Assembly (NCBI RefSeq): GCF_900106525.1
Contig: NZ_FNOG01000005.1
Coordinates: 496,001 to 560,000 of the forward strand
DNA: 64,000 nucleotides
Direction of reading: 5' to 3'
Origin: Lysobacter enzymogenes
Lineage (GTDB): Bacteria > Pseudomonadota > Gammaproteobacteria > Xanthomonadales > Xanthomonadaceae
In this document: piece by piece, positions 1 through 10,117 of the stretch
Layout of the letters: the number at the start of each line of letters is the position of its first letter
How positions within the stretch are numbered: position 1 is the stretch's first letter
Made by a program: the position numbers and the translations under genes
The notes under the pieces: generated by a model
Database searches by the model: none
Told to the model about the DNA's origin: nothing
The model's input: the letters and a program-made list of their open reading frames with translations, nothing else

Positions 1-3000
1 TGGTTGAGGTAGCTGCCGGCGACGCCGCTGCGGCGGCCGTCGCTGTCGCGCACCTGGCGGTTGCCGACGATGTCGCGGCCGGCGCGCACGCTTAAGTTCC
101 CGGCCGCTTCGGGATTGACCGCGCCGGTGACCGCGACCAGCGGCCCGTTGAGGTTCTGCGGCGAGGCCGCGCCTTCCACCCGCGGCCGCGACGTATCGAC
201 GCCGGTGCCCTCGCCCGGGCGGCCGGCGGTGTAGACGCTGGCCGGCGCGTCGCGGTCGGCGAAGCGCACGTCGCGCGCGGCGACCAGTTCGATCTCGCCG
301 GTGCCGGTGCGCAGCACGTTCGGCAGCAGCAGATCGCTCTGGCCGGGCTTGCGCAAGGTGGTGTGTCCGTCGAAGACGATGTCGGCCGCGCCATCGCCGG
401 CGCGATCGGGCGCGACGCTGGAGAAATCGGCGCCGGCGACGAAGCGGTAGCGGCTGCTGTCGCCGCCGGCCAGTTGCTGCTCCAGCCACGGCGTCGGCCG
501 CTCGACGCTGGCCTGCAGCGTCGGCGTGCGGTCGGCGGCCGGCGGCACCGGGCCGAGCACCGGCAGGCGCGGCGCCCAGGTCATCGGCGGCGATTCGCCG
601 TTGGCGACGCGGTTGGCCAGGTCGATCACGTAGCCGCGGTAACGCTCCAGATAACCGGCGTAGTCGCCCGGGCCGGTCGGCGGCGCGGGTTCGGCGATGC
701 CCGCATCGCCGGTGCCGGCGATGGAGATCAGCAGGTCGATGAAGCCCATCAGCGAAGTGCCGGGGCCGACGATGTTGTCGAGCGCGCTGTCGGGCTTGGT
801 CATCATGCCGAACAGTTCGTCGTACTGGCCGTAGTACTGGCCTGACTCGTCGTTCGGATCATAGGGCTGCGGCGGCGGCAGGAACTGCTCGCTGTCGGGC
901 ATGCTCAGCGGATTGTTCTGCAGCCACGTCATGCGTGCGGCGACCGAGCCGTCGTAGTTGCCGACCGCGCCGCTGCCGGCGGCGTTGTAGTTGTAGAAAC
1001 CGTCGCTGATGCTGGCGTTGACCTGCACGTCGCCGGCCGCGCGCAAGGTCAGCACCGGCGCGGCGCCCTGGTAGCGGAAGTCGGGCGCGTTGCGGTCGCC
1101 GGAGTTGAGGTTCCAGTTGGTCAGCACGCGGATCGCGCCGCCGTCGCGCGTGGCGTCGGGGTTCTGCAACTCGATGCCCGGGCGCGCGCGGAAGTTGCCG
1201 ATGCCGGCGAAGCGCTCGCCGAAGGCGAAGCCCGGGTTCTGCACGAAGCGCATCAGCGTGCCGGCCTGGTGCGCGACGCCGTCGCCGTTGAGATAACCGT
1301 AGAAGCCCTGGTGCGCGGCGTTGGCCGCGTCGGGGGTGAAGTAATGGGTCTTGAGGTACAGCGCGAGCTGCTCCGGCGTCTGCGGCGCGGCCAGTTCGGC
1401 GCCGCTGGCGTCGCGCCACTTGCCGGCGACCAGCTTGCCGTCGCTGCCGTACCAGCCGGCCGGATCGACGATGCCGTCGAAGTGGCGCTCGGGATGGGCC
1501 GGATCGAGCGCATCGCCCGCGCTCCACACCGCATACGCTTCCAGGCCGACTTCGCGCGCGCCGACGATCGCGCCGGGGTTGTCCACCACCACGTTGACGT
1601 CGCCGCCGACCAGCAGCGGCGCGCGCAACTCGACCTTGCCGCCGGACAGGCCGCCGGCGCTGCCGCCGCGCACGTCGATCAGCGCGTCGCGGCCGATGCG
1701 GATCACGCCGGCCGCATCCGCAGCGACGTTCTGGTAGCCGTATTGCTCGTTGAGGCTACCGTCGCTGCGCCCGCTGGTGCCGATGCGCACGGTGCCGCCG
1801 CGCTTGCCGGCGTCGCTGCCGTTGGCGAGCAGGCGGCCTTGCAGCTCCACGCCGTGGCGGCCGTACAGCTCGATGCGCCCGCCGGCGCTGCCGGAGGCGT
1901 CGATGTCGCCGAGGATGCGCACGTTGCCGTTGGCCGCGTCGCGCAGCAGCGCATCGGCGCCGCCGTCGGCGGTCAGGCTGACTTCGTGCGCGCGCAGGGT
2001 GTGCCCGGCGCTGAGTTGCAGATCGCCGCTGCGGCTGCGCACCGCGACGCTGCGGTCGATGCCGCTGCCGGCCAGGCGCTGGGCCAGCGTGTCCAGGTTC
2101 AGCGCCGCGCCGCTGTCGAGTTCGATGCGGCCGCCCTGCCCCTTGGGCGCGGCGCCCTTGAGCGTGCCGTCCAGGCCGATCGCGCCCTGCGGCGCGAGCA
2201 GACGCAGCTCGCCGGCGTCGCCGCCGCCGGCCGCGGCCGAGACGTCGAGGCTGGCGCCGGTCGCCAGGGCGATCGCGCCGCGTTCGGCGCGCAGTTCGAT
2301 GCGGCCGCCGGGCGCGTACACCGGCTGGTCGAAGATCGCCTTCGGCAGCGCCGAGACATCGATGGCGCTGCCCGCGTCCAGGCGCACATCGCCCTGGCTC
2401 GCGACCAGGCTCACGCGGCCGGAATGGGCGCGGATCAGCGCGTTGCCGGCGATGCTGGCGCCGCGCAGTTCCAGCGCGCCGCCTTGCGCGCCGCCGGCAT
2501 CGCTGGCCGCCTCGCCCACGCGCGCCAGGGTGATCGCGCCGCTGCTGCGCAGGCTTTGCTCGGCGCCGCCTTCGGCCTGGATCAGCGGCGCTTGCAGGCG
2601 CAGATCGGCGGCGCCGAAATCGACGCTGCCGCGGCCGCCGGCGGAAATCTGCTGCGCCGCTTCGACCGCCACCTGGCGGAAACCGGCGAACTGCGAATCG
2701 CCGCCGGTGAAGGCGACCGTACCGCCGCGCAACTGCAGCGTGCCGGTGCCCGCCGGCGCGTCGCCGGCCGGGCCGCCCTGCGCGCCGAGTTCGTTGCCCA
2801 CGCTCAGGCGCTGCGCGCTCAAGCGCACATCGCCGCCGTCGCCGCTGAAACGGCGCGCGCTGAGGTTGAGTTCGCGGTCGCTGTCGACTTCGATGTCGCC
2901 GTAGAACGCCATCTCGCCGTAGCTGCGCAGGCTCACCCGCTGGGCCTGGCCGAACTGCGCCAGGGTGTTGCGGCCGACCACGAAGCCGTCGTAGCGCGCG

Positions 3001-6000
3001 TTCGGATCGGCGCTGAACACCACCCGCCCGCTGCTGGCCTGAATGTCGCGCCCGGCCAGCAGCGCGCTGGCGTCGACGCGGGCGTTGCCGGAGGCGTCGA
3101 GCATCAGCGCCGCGCCGCCGTCCAGGCGCGCACCGGCGCCGACTGCGAGCAGCCCGCGCGACTGCGCGAACGCCGGCAGGCCGCGCCGTTGCAGCGTCGC
3201 CGCGCCGGCGTTGGACACGCGCAGCAGCGCGCCGTCGCCGCTGATCGCCGCGCGGTTGGCGGCGCTGTCGGCGTCCTGGCCGATGGTCAGGCGCAGGTCG
3301 CCGGCGCCGGCGAGCGCGCCGCGCGCCTGGATCACGCCGCCGTCTTCGACCCGCACGCCCTGGCTGCCGTCGCCGGCCTTGGCCACCAGCAGGATTTCCG
3401 CGCCCTGCAACGGCGAGGCGGCGTCGTTGGACACCAGCACGTCGCGCGCGCGCACCGAGATCGCGGTGCCGTCGCTGCCGCGCTCGCGCACGCCGCCGAT
3501 CAGCAGGCTGCCGGCGCCGAGTGCGCTGAGCTGGCCGGCGTCGAGCTGCACATAGCCCTCGCGCGCAGTTTGGTTGGCGCCGCGGATCTGGATCGCGTCG
3601 GCGACCAGATCGATCTGCGCCGCGGCGCCGCCATCGGCCGCGGCCACGTCCAGGCGCGCGGCCAGTTCCAGCGCGCGCTGCGCGCTGAGCACCAATTGGC
3701 CGCCGTCGCGCGGCAGCTGCGGTGCGAAGCGGCCGGCCTTGCCGGCCTGATCGGAGAAGAACTTGTTGGCGCGGCTGAGCTGGTACTGCGAGTACTGCCC
3801 CCACACCGCCGCCGACTGCACGTCGAACAGCTGGCTGCGCGCATCGCGCGCGCCGCTGAGCGCATCGACGTAGTAACCGGCGACGCGATGGGTGCCATCG
3901 GGCGCGGTCAGGTTCTGGCTCGCCAGCGCGTCCTGGCCGCCGCTGCGCTGGACCACCCGGAACGCGCCGGGCAAGGTCGCGTAGCGGCCCGGCAGCAAGG
4001 TATAGACGCCGTCGGCCAGCCCCGGCACGCCGGACAGGTACACCGACTTGCCGACCTGGCTGCCGCCCGCGCCCTGGCTCAGCAGCGGATCGCTCGCGGC
4101 CAACGGCGACTGCGCGCCCGGAATGATCGCGTATACCTCGCGCCCGTCCGGATACAGCGACGCGCGGCTGCCGCTGCCGCCGTCGGCGTAACTCACGCCG
4201 ACGCTCGACAACAGGTCGCGGCTGCCGCCGGTGCCGGCGATCCATTCGAAGGCTTGCAGGTCGCCGCCGCCGGACAGGTCGACGCGCGCGCCGTCCTGCA
4301 ACGACAGCTCGGCGCCGTCGAGCGAGATGCGTTTGAGCGGCGGCGCGGTCAGGCGCTGCTCGACCTCGTTGCCGTCCCACTGCAGCGAATCGACGGTCTT
4401 GCCGTACGGCAGCACGCGGCCGTCGAGCGAGACCGAGGTCAGGCTGCCCGGCGCCAGCGTCACCTTGCGCGTCGGCGTCAGCGCCAATTGATTGAACAAC
4501 GCGCGCGTGGCCGGATCCTCGGCATTGGCCGCGCCGAGCACGATCTGACCGGCCGGCGCGCGCAGGGTGCCGGCCTGCTCGATCTCGGTCGCGTCGAGCA
4601 GCAGCTTGCCGCCGGCCGACAGCGGCAGCGGCGCCGCGTTGCCGTTGCCGGCGATGCGGATCGCGGTGTCGGCGCGCCGGCCGCTGGCGTCCTTGGCGCC
4701 GAGCGCGCGCACGATGAAGGTCTCGCCGCTGGCCGGATAGATCTGCGCGGCGCGCAGCGACAGGTTGCCGCCGGTCAGCAGCTCGCCCGGCACCAGCCGC
4801 ACTTCGTTGCCGATGGTCGCGCTCTGGTAGATGCCCGGGGTGTGGAAACGGATGTCGCCGCGGCTGTCGAAGGCCGCGTCGGCGAAGTTGCGCAGCACCA
4901 CGCGGCCGCCGATGTCGATGAAGCCGGCCTCGACGCTGAGCGTGGCCGCGCCGGGCTTGCCCGGCTCCGGCAGCGCCGCAGCCGCGTCGCCGCCGAGCCC
5001 TTGCAGCGACACATAGGCCGAACGCAGGCGCGCCGCGCCGCTGTCGCCGCCGGCCTGGAACGCGCGCGCGTTGATCATCAGCGCGCGCGCCGGCGACAGC
5101 GTCACCTCGCCGTCGAACACCACCGGCACCACGCCGGGGCCGCGGATCAAGCCGTCTTCGCCGATCCCGACCAACAAGGTATCGATGCCGGAGCCGTTAA
5201 GCGTATCGGCCTGGAAATGCAGCGTGCCCGAGGGCTGTTCGCGGCCCGGCTCGATCGCGCCGCCGGCGCGCGCGGACGGATCCAACTGGCTGCCGCTTTG
5301 GTGGAACACGATCTGCGAGGTCGCCAGCGGCGCGCGGCCGCCGGCCACGTCCAGCGGCCGCACGCTCTGCGCGGTCAGCAGCTGCACGCTGCCGCCGCGC
5401 GCCTGCGCGTCGCCGCCGGCGGCCTGGATGCGGCCGTCGAAGAACAGCCCGCCCGCGGCCGCCAGCACCAGCTCGCCGCCGTCGCTCCAGACCGCGCGCG
5501 GCTGCAGCGGCGCCTGGCCGAGCGCGCCGGCGGCGGCCGGCAGGTCGAACACCGCGCGGCTGCCGGACAGGTCCAGGCGCGCGCCCTGCTCGACCACCAC
5601 ATAACCGCCGTCGTTGCTCAGGCGGATGCGGCCGCCGTCGAGCACCTTGCCGTCGCGCGGCGCCGCGCCGCCGTTGGGCAGCGGCGCCTTGAACGGATTG
5701 AACAAGGCGATGCCGGACACGTCGAGCACCGCATTCGAACCCACCCACACCGATTTGTCGGCGCGCCAGTAGTCCACCTGCGACGGGCTGTGCGACGGCG
5801 ACAGCGCATTGGCCGAGGTGTCGCCGGACAGATCGATGCTGCCGCCGTGCGCGGTCACCGAGCCGAGCACGGTGAGCTGGCCGCGCGAGCCCAGCCGCAC
5901 CGCGCCGCCGGCGTCGACCTGCAACTTGGCGTCGCGTTCCAGGGTGAGCGTGTCGCGCACCTGATCGACCCCCGGCACGTTCGGCAGCGTGCGGCCGGTG

Positions 6001-9000
6001 GCGGCGCCGGCTTCGAGGAAGAAGTCGGCGGCGTCGCGGTGGTAATCGTCGAGGCGGCCGAACGCGCCGTAGCGGCCGGCGCCGTCGGCGCCGAGCCCGG
6101 CGTACAGATCGCCGCCGCTGCGCAGTTCGCGCAGCGCCTCGAGGTCGGGCAGGAAATTGCGCTGCGACACGCTGAGCTGGGTGCTGGCGAGGATGCGCGC
6201 GTCGTGGCGCGCGAGCAGATCGTAGGCGCCGAAGTCGCCGTCGCGGAAGAAGCCCGCGTCCAGCTTCAGCGTGCGCGCATCGGCGGCCAGCGCATCGCCC
6301 GCCGCCGCGCCGATCAAAATGTCGCGCGCGTGCAAGGTCAGGGTGCCGCCGCCGGCGAGGCCGCCGCCGCGCAGGTTCTGCGCGGTGAAACGCAGCTCGC
6401 CGGCGCCAGGCTCGGCCGCGAAGTGCGAGGCCGGCAGGAACGGATTCAGCGTCTGGGTGCCTTCGCGCGGTTGGTACAGCTTCAAGGCGATATCGCCGCC
6501 GCGGCCCAGCGGCACGCCGTCCTTGGCCGCGAGCTGGCCGTTGGGCAGGATCCGGCCGCCGCCGGACACGTCCAGCAGCGCGCCCGGATCGAGCAGGATC
6601 GAACCGCTGGCGTCGCGGCCGCCGTCGGCGCCGTCCAGGCGCGGATATTCGGACACGCTCAGGCTGATGCGGCCGCCGTCGATGTGCGCGCCGCCCTGGC
6701 GCTCGTCGGCGACGCGGTCGCGGTCGTTGACCCACTGCCCGCGCGCGAGCAGGCGGCCGCCGTCGCGCACGGTAATGCCGCGGCGCGCGCCGGCTTCGGG
6801 GTTGGGGTCGTTCTCGCTGGTCGCGCTGAGCGCGATCTCGCCCGAATCGGCCTGCAAGGTGCCGGCCACGTCGATGCGCGCGCCGCTCAGGGCGATGCGG
6901 CCGCCGGCGTCGACCTGCAAGTGCGCGTCGCTGGCCACTTCTATCCGCGAGAGCCGGTCGTTGAGCTCGACCGTGCCGAAGCCGGCCTGGTTGAGCGACT
7001 GCGTCGACAAGACGCCACCCTGCCCCTGCGCCAGGCGCTGCTGCAGCGAGAAGTCCGCGGCCACGTCCGCGACCGGACCCGATTGCAGGGTCCACAGGCC
7101 GTAGCCGCCGCCGCTCACGTTCACGCTCAAACGCCCGCCCAGCGCCGGCGTGCCGCGCTCGCGCTGGTCGCGGCCGGACACGGCGTTGGCGCGCAGATCG
7201 CCGGCCAACACCAACCCGGTATCGACCCGGATCGCGTCGGCGCCGCTGTCCTGGCGCAAATTGATGTTGAGCTGGCCGCCGTCGCCGCCTTGCACGTAGT
7301 CGGATTCGTAATAGCGGTCCGAACGCCCGAACGCCGAATAGAAATACTCGTTGACGTTCCAGCGCTGGTGCGCGAGCGAGAACTGCCCGGCGAAACCGCG
7401 GTAGGACTGCGACGGGTCGGCGCCGGCCAGACGATAGGTGCGCCCGTCCGCGCCGATCACCCGCGGCGTCTCGACCATGCCGCCCTGGTAATGCAGGAAG
7501 CCGCCGCTGACGTCGATCACCGAGCCGCCGCGGGCGACGAACTCGCGCGCGCTGACGTTGATGGTGCCGCCGTCGATCAGCATCTGGTCGATGCCGCGCG
7601 GGCGCTGGTCGGCGTAGCCCGAAGCGTTGAACAGCGGGCTGCCGACCCAGGCGCGGCCGTCGTCGGTGACGCCGCGCTCGCGCGCGTCGAGCACGACCTT
7701 CTTGCGGTAGAACGCGCCGCCGCGCAGCAGCGGCGAATCGGCCAGTTCGTTCTCGCCGACGCGTTCGATGGTGATGAAGTTGTCCGACATCGGCCGCAGC
7801 ACGTCGGCCAGGCCGGCGACGTTGATCTGCGCACCGCTGTCGATCTGGATGCGCGCGATCGCCGGCTTGCTGGCGCCGTCGCGCAGCGGGTCCATGCCGA
7901 CCAGGTCGAGCTTGGCGCCGGGCATCAGGATCAGCGAGTTTTCCTGCATGCGCATCTGCGCCGCGGCCAGCACCGCGCTGGGCGGCTGGAAGGCCTTGTC
8001 GGCGGTCGGCGCCGAGGTCGTGGTCTCGCCATCGCGCTCGGGCAGGATCGCGGTGACCGAGCCGCTGCCGAAGCTCAGCGAACCGCCGGTGCTGCCGCTG
8101 AGGTCTTCGGGCCGGTCGATGCCGGCCGAGCGCGCGTGGTTGGCGGCGACGATCGAGATCCGCCCCGGCCGGCTGACCGAGGTGGTGGTGCCGACATAAC
8201 CGTCCTGGTGCAGCTCGTAACCGGTCAGGGTCACCGCGCCGCGCTTGCTGGCGACGATGCCGGTGTTGTCCAGGCGGCCGTAACCGACGACCGCCGCGCT
8301 GGCCTGCGGCGCCACGCCGGCGTAGCGCAGGCTCAGTTCGTTGCTGGCGCCGGACGGCGCCTGGGTCGAGTACGCGCCGACCACCGCGGCCAGCTGCGCA
8401 TGCCCGTCTTCGGCGATCACGCTGCCGGCGTTGTTGACGTTGGGCGCGGCGACCAGGGCGAAACCGCCCGGCGCGGTCTTGAGCTGGGCGCCGGCTTCGA
8501 TGCGCACATCGCCGCTGGCCTGCGGGCGCGGCGCGCCGCCGCCGACGTAGTCGGCCAGCTCCGAGGTCAGCACCGCCAGGTCGGCCTTGGCCCGGCGCAC
8601 GCCTTCGCCGATGAAGATGCGGTTGCTCTGGGCGATGTCGTTGCTGAAGAGATTCAGCGACGAGACCAGCAGCGACCGCGTATTGACCTGGCTGGTGCCG
8701 CCGAAGATCACGCCGTTGCGGTTGAGCAGGTAGACGCTGCCCTCGGCCTTGATCTGGCCGAAGATCTGGCTGGGCCGGCCGCTGGGATCGTCGACCCGGT
8801 TGAGCGCGATCCAGTCGTTGCCGCCGCCGCTTTGGTTGCCGGCGCGCTGGTCGAAATACACCGTGGTGCGGCGGCCGACGTTGAAGCTCTCCCAGCTCAG
8901 GATCGCCTTCTTCTGGGTCTGCTCGATGGTGACCACGACGTTGCCGCCGGCGTCGTTGTTCTGGGTCGGGCCCTTGGCGCCGAGCCACAGCTTGGACTGG

Positions 9001-9419
9001 TTCAGGCGCGGGTCTTCCACCGCGATCGCGCCGGGTTCGAAGCGCACGCCGTTGGCGACCTTGAGCCCGCCTTGGACGAGCCCGTCGGGTACTTGGTTGG
9101 CCGCGGCCGAGGCCGCTGCGGCCGCACGCGCGGCGACCTGCGCCGCGTCGAGCGCGGAGCGCACCCGCGAGGCCTGGGCGAAGGCGGCCAGCGAGCGCTG
9201 CGCCATCTGCTGGGCCTGCGCCGATTGCAGCCCTTGCTGCTGCACCGCGCGCGCGGCCTGCGCGGCCGGGTCCGCCGCGCGGCGCGCGAACGGATTGGGA
9301 TCGGCATGCGCGCCGCCGCCGACCAGGGCCAGCGAGATCGCCGCGCTCAGCGCCAGCAGGCGCAGCCGTGCGGGCGAAAGACGGGCGGAATCGGTGCGGG
9401 CGAGAGGCTTGCGGGTCAT
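1..9419 (-). CDS. Giant filamentous-haemagglutinin-family exoprotein (TpsA), 3' end beyond window
   Basis: Secreted partner of a two-partner secretion system, probably a surface adhesin. The frame is open from an ATG at 9419, preceded by AAGGAAG, to the window edge: at least 3,139 codons with no stop found, so the C-terminus is missing here. A signal peptide with an Ala/Leu-rich core ends near AHA-D at residue 40. An Ala/Gln-rich linker (about 45-110) follows. The TPS haemagglutination domain (about 115-260) contains ILSWESFNVG, NRV, QIFGQIKAEG, LLNRNGVIFG and VNTRSLLVSS, all typical of the family. The rest is long, Gly/Asp/Ala-rich and repetitive, as expected of a beta-helix shaft. It is the last gene of the TpsB-ExbB-ExbD-TonB run. 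The distal region resembles DUF3739-type haemagglutinins by memory only. Confidence 0.9.
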   Translation of the reverse strand, partial: MTRKPLARTDSARLSPARLRLLALSAAISLALVGGGAHADPNPFARRAADPAAQAARAVQQQGLQSAQAQQMAQRSLAAFAQASRVRSALDAAQVAARAAAAASAAANQVPDGLVQGGLKVANGVRFEPGAIAVEDPRLNQSKLWLGAKGPTQNNDAGGNVVVTIEQTQKKAILSWESFNVGRRTTVYFDQRAGNQSGGGNDWIALNRVDDPSGRPSQIFGQIKAEGSVYLLNRNGVIFGGTSQVNTRSLLVSSLNLFSNDIAQSNRIFIGEGVRRAKADLAVLTSELADYVGGGAPRPQASGDVRIEAGAQLKTAPGGFALVAAPNVNNAGSVIAEDGHAQLAAVVGAYSTQAPSGASNELSLRYAGVAPQASAAVVGYGRLDNTGIVASKRGAVTLTGYELHQDGYVGTTTSVSRPGRISIVAANHARSAGIDRPEDLSGSTGGSLSFGSGSVTAILPERDGETTTSAPTADKAFQPPSAVLAAAQMRMQENSLILMPGAKLDLVGMDPLRDGASKPAIARIQIDSGAQINVAGLADVLRPMSDNFITIERVGENELADSPLLRGGAFYRKKVVLDARERGVTDDGRAWVGSPLFNASGYADQRPRGIDQMLIDGGTINVSAREFVARGGSVIDVSGGFLHYQGGMVETPRVIGADGRTYRLAGADPSQSYRGFAGQFSLAHQRWNVNEYFYSAFGRSDRYYESDYVQGGDGGQLNINLRQDSGADAIRVDTGLVLAGDLRANAVSGRDQRERGTPALGGRLSVNVSGGGYGLWTLQSGPVADVAADFSLQQRLAQGQGGVLSTQSLNQAGFGTVELNDRLSRIEVASDAHLQVDAGGRIALSGARIDVAGTLQADSGEIALSATSENDPNPEAGARRGITVRDGGRLLARGQWVNDRDRVADERQGGAHIDGGRISLSVSEYPRLDGADGGRDASGSILLDPGALLDVSGGGRILPNGQLAAKDGVPLGRGGDIALKLYQPREGTQTLNPFLPASHFAAEPGAGELRFTAQNLRGGGLAGGGTLTLHARDILIGAAAGDALAADARTLKLDAGFFRDGDFGAYDLLARHDARILASTQLSVSQRNFLPDLEALRELRSGGDLYAGLGADGAGRYGAFGRLDDYHRDAADFFLEAGAATGRTLPNVPGVDQVRDTLTLERDAKLQVDAGGAVRLGSRGQLTVLGSVTAHGGSIDLSGDTSANALSPSHSPSQVDYWRADKSVWVGSNAVLDVSGIALFNPFKAPLPNGGAAPRDGKVLDGGRIRLSNDGGYVVVEQGARLDLSGSRAVFDLPAAAGALGQAPLQPRAVWSDGGELVLAAAGGLFFDGRIQAAGGDAQARGGSVQLLTAQSVRPLDVAGGRAPLATSQIVFHQSGSQLDPSARAGGAIEPGREQPSGTLHFQADTLNGSGIDTLLVGIGEDGLIRGPGVVPVVFDGEVTLSPARALMINARAFQAGGDSGAARLRSAYVSLQGLGGDAAAALPEPGKPGAATLSVEAGFIDIGGRVVLRNFADAAFDSRGDIRFHTPGIYQSATIGNEVRLVPGELLTGGNLSLRAAQIYPASGETFIVRALGAKDASGRRADTAIRIAGNGNAAPLPLSAGGKLLLDATEIEQAGTLRAPAGQIVLGAANAEDPATRALFNQLALTPTRKVTLAPGSLTSVSLDGRVLPYGKTVDSLQWDGNEVEQRLTAPPLKRISLDGAELSLQDGARVDLSGGGDLQAFEWIAGTGGSRDLLSSVGVSYADGGSGSRASLYPDGREVYAIIPGAQSPLAASDPLLSQGAGGSQVGKSVYLSGVPGLADGVYTLLPGRYATLPGAFRVVQRSGGQDALASQNLTAPDGTHRVAGYYVDALSGARDARSQLFDVQSAAVWGQYSQYQLSRANKFFSDQAGKAGRFAPQLPRDGGQLVLSAQRALELAARLDVAAADGGAAAQIDLVADAIQIRGANQTAREGYVQLDAGQLSALGAGSLLIGGVRERGSDGTAISVRARDVLVSNDAASPLQGAEILLVAKAGDGSQGVRVEDGGVIQARGALAGAGDLRLTIGQDADSAANRAAISGDGALLRVSNAGAATLQRRGLPAFAQSRGLLAVGAGARLDGGAALMLDASGNARVDASALLAGRDIQASSGRVVFSADPNARYDGFVVGRNTLAQFGQAQRVSLRSYGEMAFYGDIEVDSDRELNLSARRFSGDGGDVRLSAQRLSVGNELGAQGGPAGDAPAGTGTLQLRGGTVAFTGGDSQFAGFRQVAVEAAQQISAGGRGSVDFGAADLRLQAPLIQAEGGAEQSLRSSGAITLARVGEAASDAGGAQGGALELRGASIAGNALIRAHSGRVSLVASQGDVRLDAGSAIDVSALPKAIFDQPVYAPGGRIELRAERGAIALATGASLDVSAAAGGGDAGELRLLAPQGAIGLDGTLKGAAPKGQGGRIELDSGAALNLDTLAQRLAGSGIDRSVAVRSRSGDLQLSAGHTLRAHEVSLTADGGADALLRDAANGNVRILGDIDASGSAGGRIELYGRHGVELQGRLLANGSDAGKRGGTVRIGTSGRSDGSLNEQYGYQNVAADAAGVIRIGRDALIDVRGGSAGGLSGGKVELRAPLLVGGDVNVVVDNPGAIVGAREVGLEAYAVWSAGDALDPAHPERHFDGIVDPAGWYGSDGKLVAGKWRDASGAELAAPQTPEQLALYLKTHYFTPDAANAAHQGFYGYLNGDGVAHQAGTLMRFVQNPGFAFGERFAGIGNFRARPGIELQNPDATRDGGAIRVLTNWNLNSGDRNAPDFRYQGAAPVLTLRAAGDVQVNASISDGFYNYNAAGSGAVGNYDGSVAARMTWLQNNPLSMPDSEQFLPPPQPYDPNDESGQYYGQYDELFGMMTKPDSALDNIVGPGTSLMGFIDLLISIAGTGDAGIAEPAPPTGPGDYAGYLERYRGYVIDLANRVANGESPPMTWAPRLPVLGPVPPAADRTPTLQASVERPTPWLEQQLAGGDSSRYRFVAGADFSSVAPDRAGDGAADIVFDGHTTLRKPGQSDLLLPNVLRTGTGEIELVAARDVRFADRDAPASVYTAGRPGEGTGVDTSRPRVEGAASPQNLNGPLVAVTGAVNPEAAGNLSVRAGRDIVGNRQVRDSDGRRSGVAGSYLN

Positions 9420-9679
9420 GACGGCTTCCTTGGCGCGGGTCGCGGCGACGCGGCGGAGGCGGCGCCGGGAACGGCGCCGCGATGGAATGGAAACTGCGCG
9501 GTGGTGGCGGTGTGGCGGGTGCGGGCGGTGCGGGAGGCGGCTGCGACACGACCGCGCGGTGTGGATTGATCGCTAAGCGGACGCGCCGCCGTCAGCGTCG
9601 GAGCGAGCGAACTCGACGCCGCGGCGTCCGGCGCTGTGGCGCTGTCGCAATCACCGTCGGCCGCGGGCGCGCGCATCGC
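9420..9679. other. Intergenic leader before tpsA
   Basis: This 260-base gap separates the small secreted protein gene from tpsA. It is the longest gap inside the TPS locus. It contains a GC-rich hairpin around 9458-9480 and the tpsA ribosome-binding site (AAGGAAG on the minus strand, 9424-9431). A separate tpsA promoter or an RNA-level control is possible, but no clear -35/-10 pair was found. Confidence 0.4.
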
Positions 9680-10117
9680 TCAATGCCCCGGCGGCCGCGA
9701 CAGCGGCGTGGTCGGAAAGTTGCGCTCGGGCCGCTGCGGCACGATGGATTTGCCGTACTGGTTGCCGAGCCGCTGCCGCGTCGCCGCCGGCACCGCCAGG
9801 CCCTGCCCGGTCGGCGCCAGCCGTTCGCCCGGCGAATCGGCGGCGCTGACCGGCGCGACCTTGTCGACCTCGGACTTGATCGCGTCGTTGATGCAATCCC
9901 AGCGTCCGGCTTCGTCGCTGCCGATGCGCACCTGCACGCACGGCGGCGGTGGCGATTTCGACGCCGGCAGGATCCGCCGTTGCGCTTGCGCGGATGTGGC
10001 GGCGAGCAGGCTCAACGCCAGCGCCGCGCAAGCGATGCGAGCCGGCACGCCGGCGCGCGAGCCCACACGCGCCTTCGCGCATGCGGCCATCGCGACAGCG
10101 GCGCGCGGCGCGTCCAT
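9680..10117 (-). CDS. Small secreted protein of the TPS locus, function unknown
   Basis: A 145-residue protein with an N-terminal hydrophobic signal (IACAALALSLLAATSAQA-Q, about residues 28-46). The mature part is short and Pro-rich, with two cysteines (PPPPCVQVR and RWDCIND) that could form a disulfide. I do not recognise a family. The start ATG overlaps the stop of the upstream coiled-coil gene as TGATG, which indicates translational coupling and places it in the TPS operon. Its position directly before tpsA suggests a periplasmic accessory for the exoprotein. That role is inferred from position only. Confidence 0.7.
   Translation of the reverse strand: MDAPRAAVAMAACAKARVGSRAGVPARIACAALALSLLAATSAQAQRRILPASKSPPPPCVQVRIGSDEAGRWDCINDAIKSEVDKVAPVSAADSPGERLAPTGQGLAVPAATRQRLGNQYGKSIVPQRPERNFPTTPLSRPPGH

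Noticed and set aside
1269-9569. A 2,766-codon open frame on the plus strand opposite tpsA
   Set aside because: It is Arg/Ala/His/Val-rich and low in hydrophobic order. The minus-strand frame has a signal peptide, ribosome-binding site and TPS domain, and high GC at third positions opens the antisense frame.
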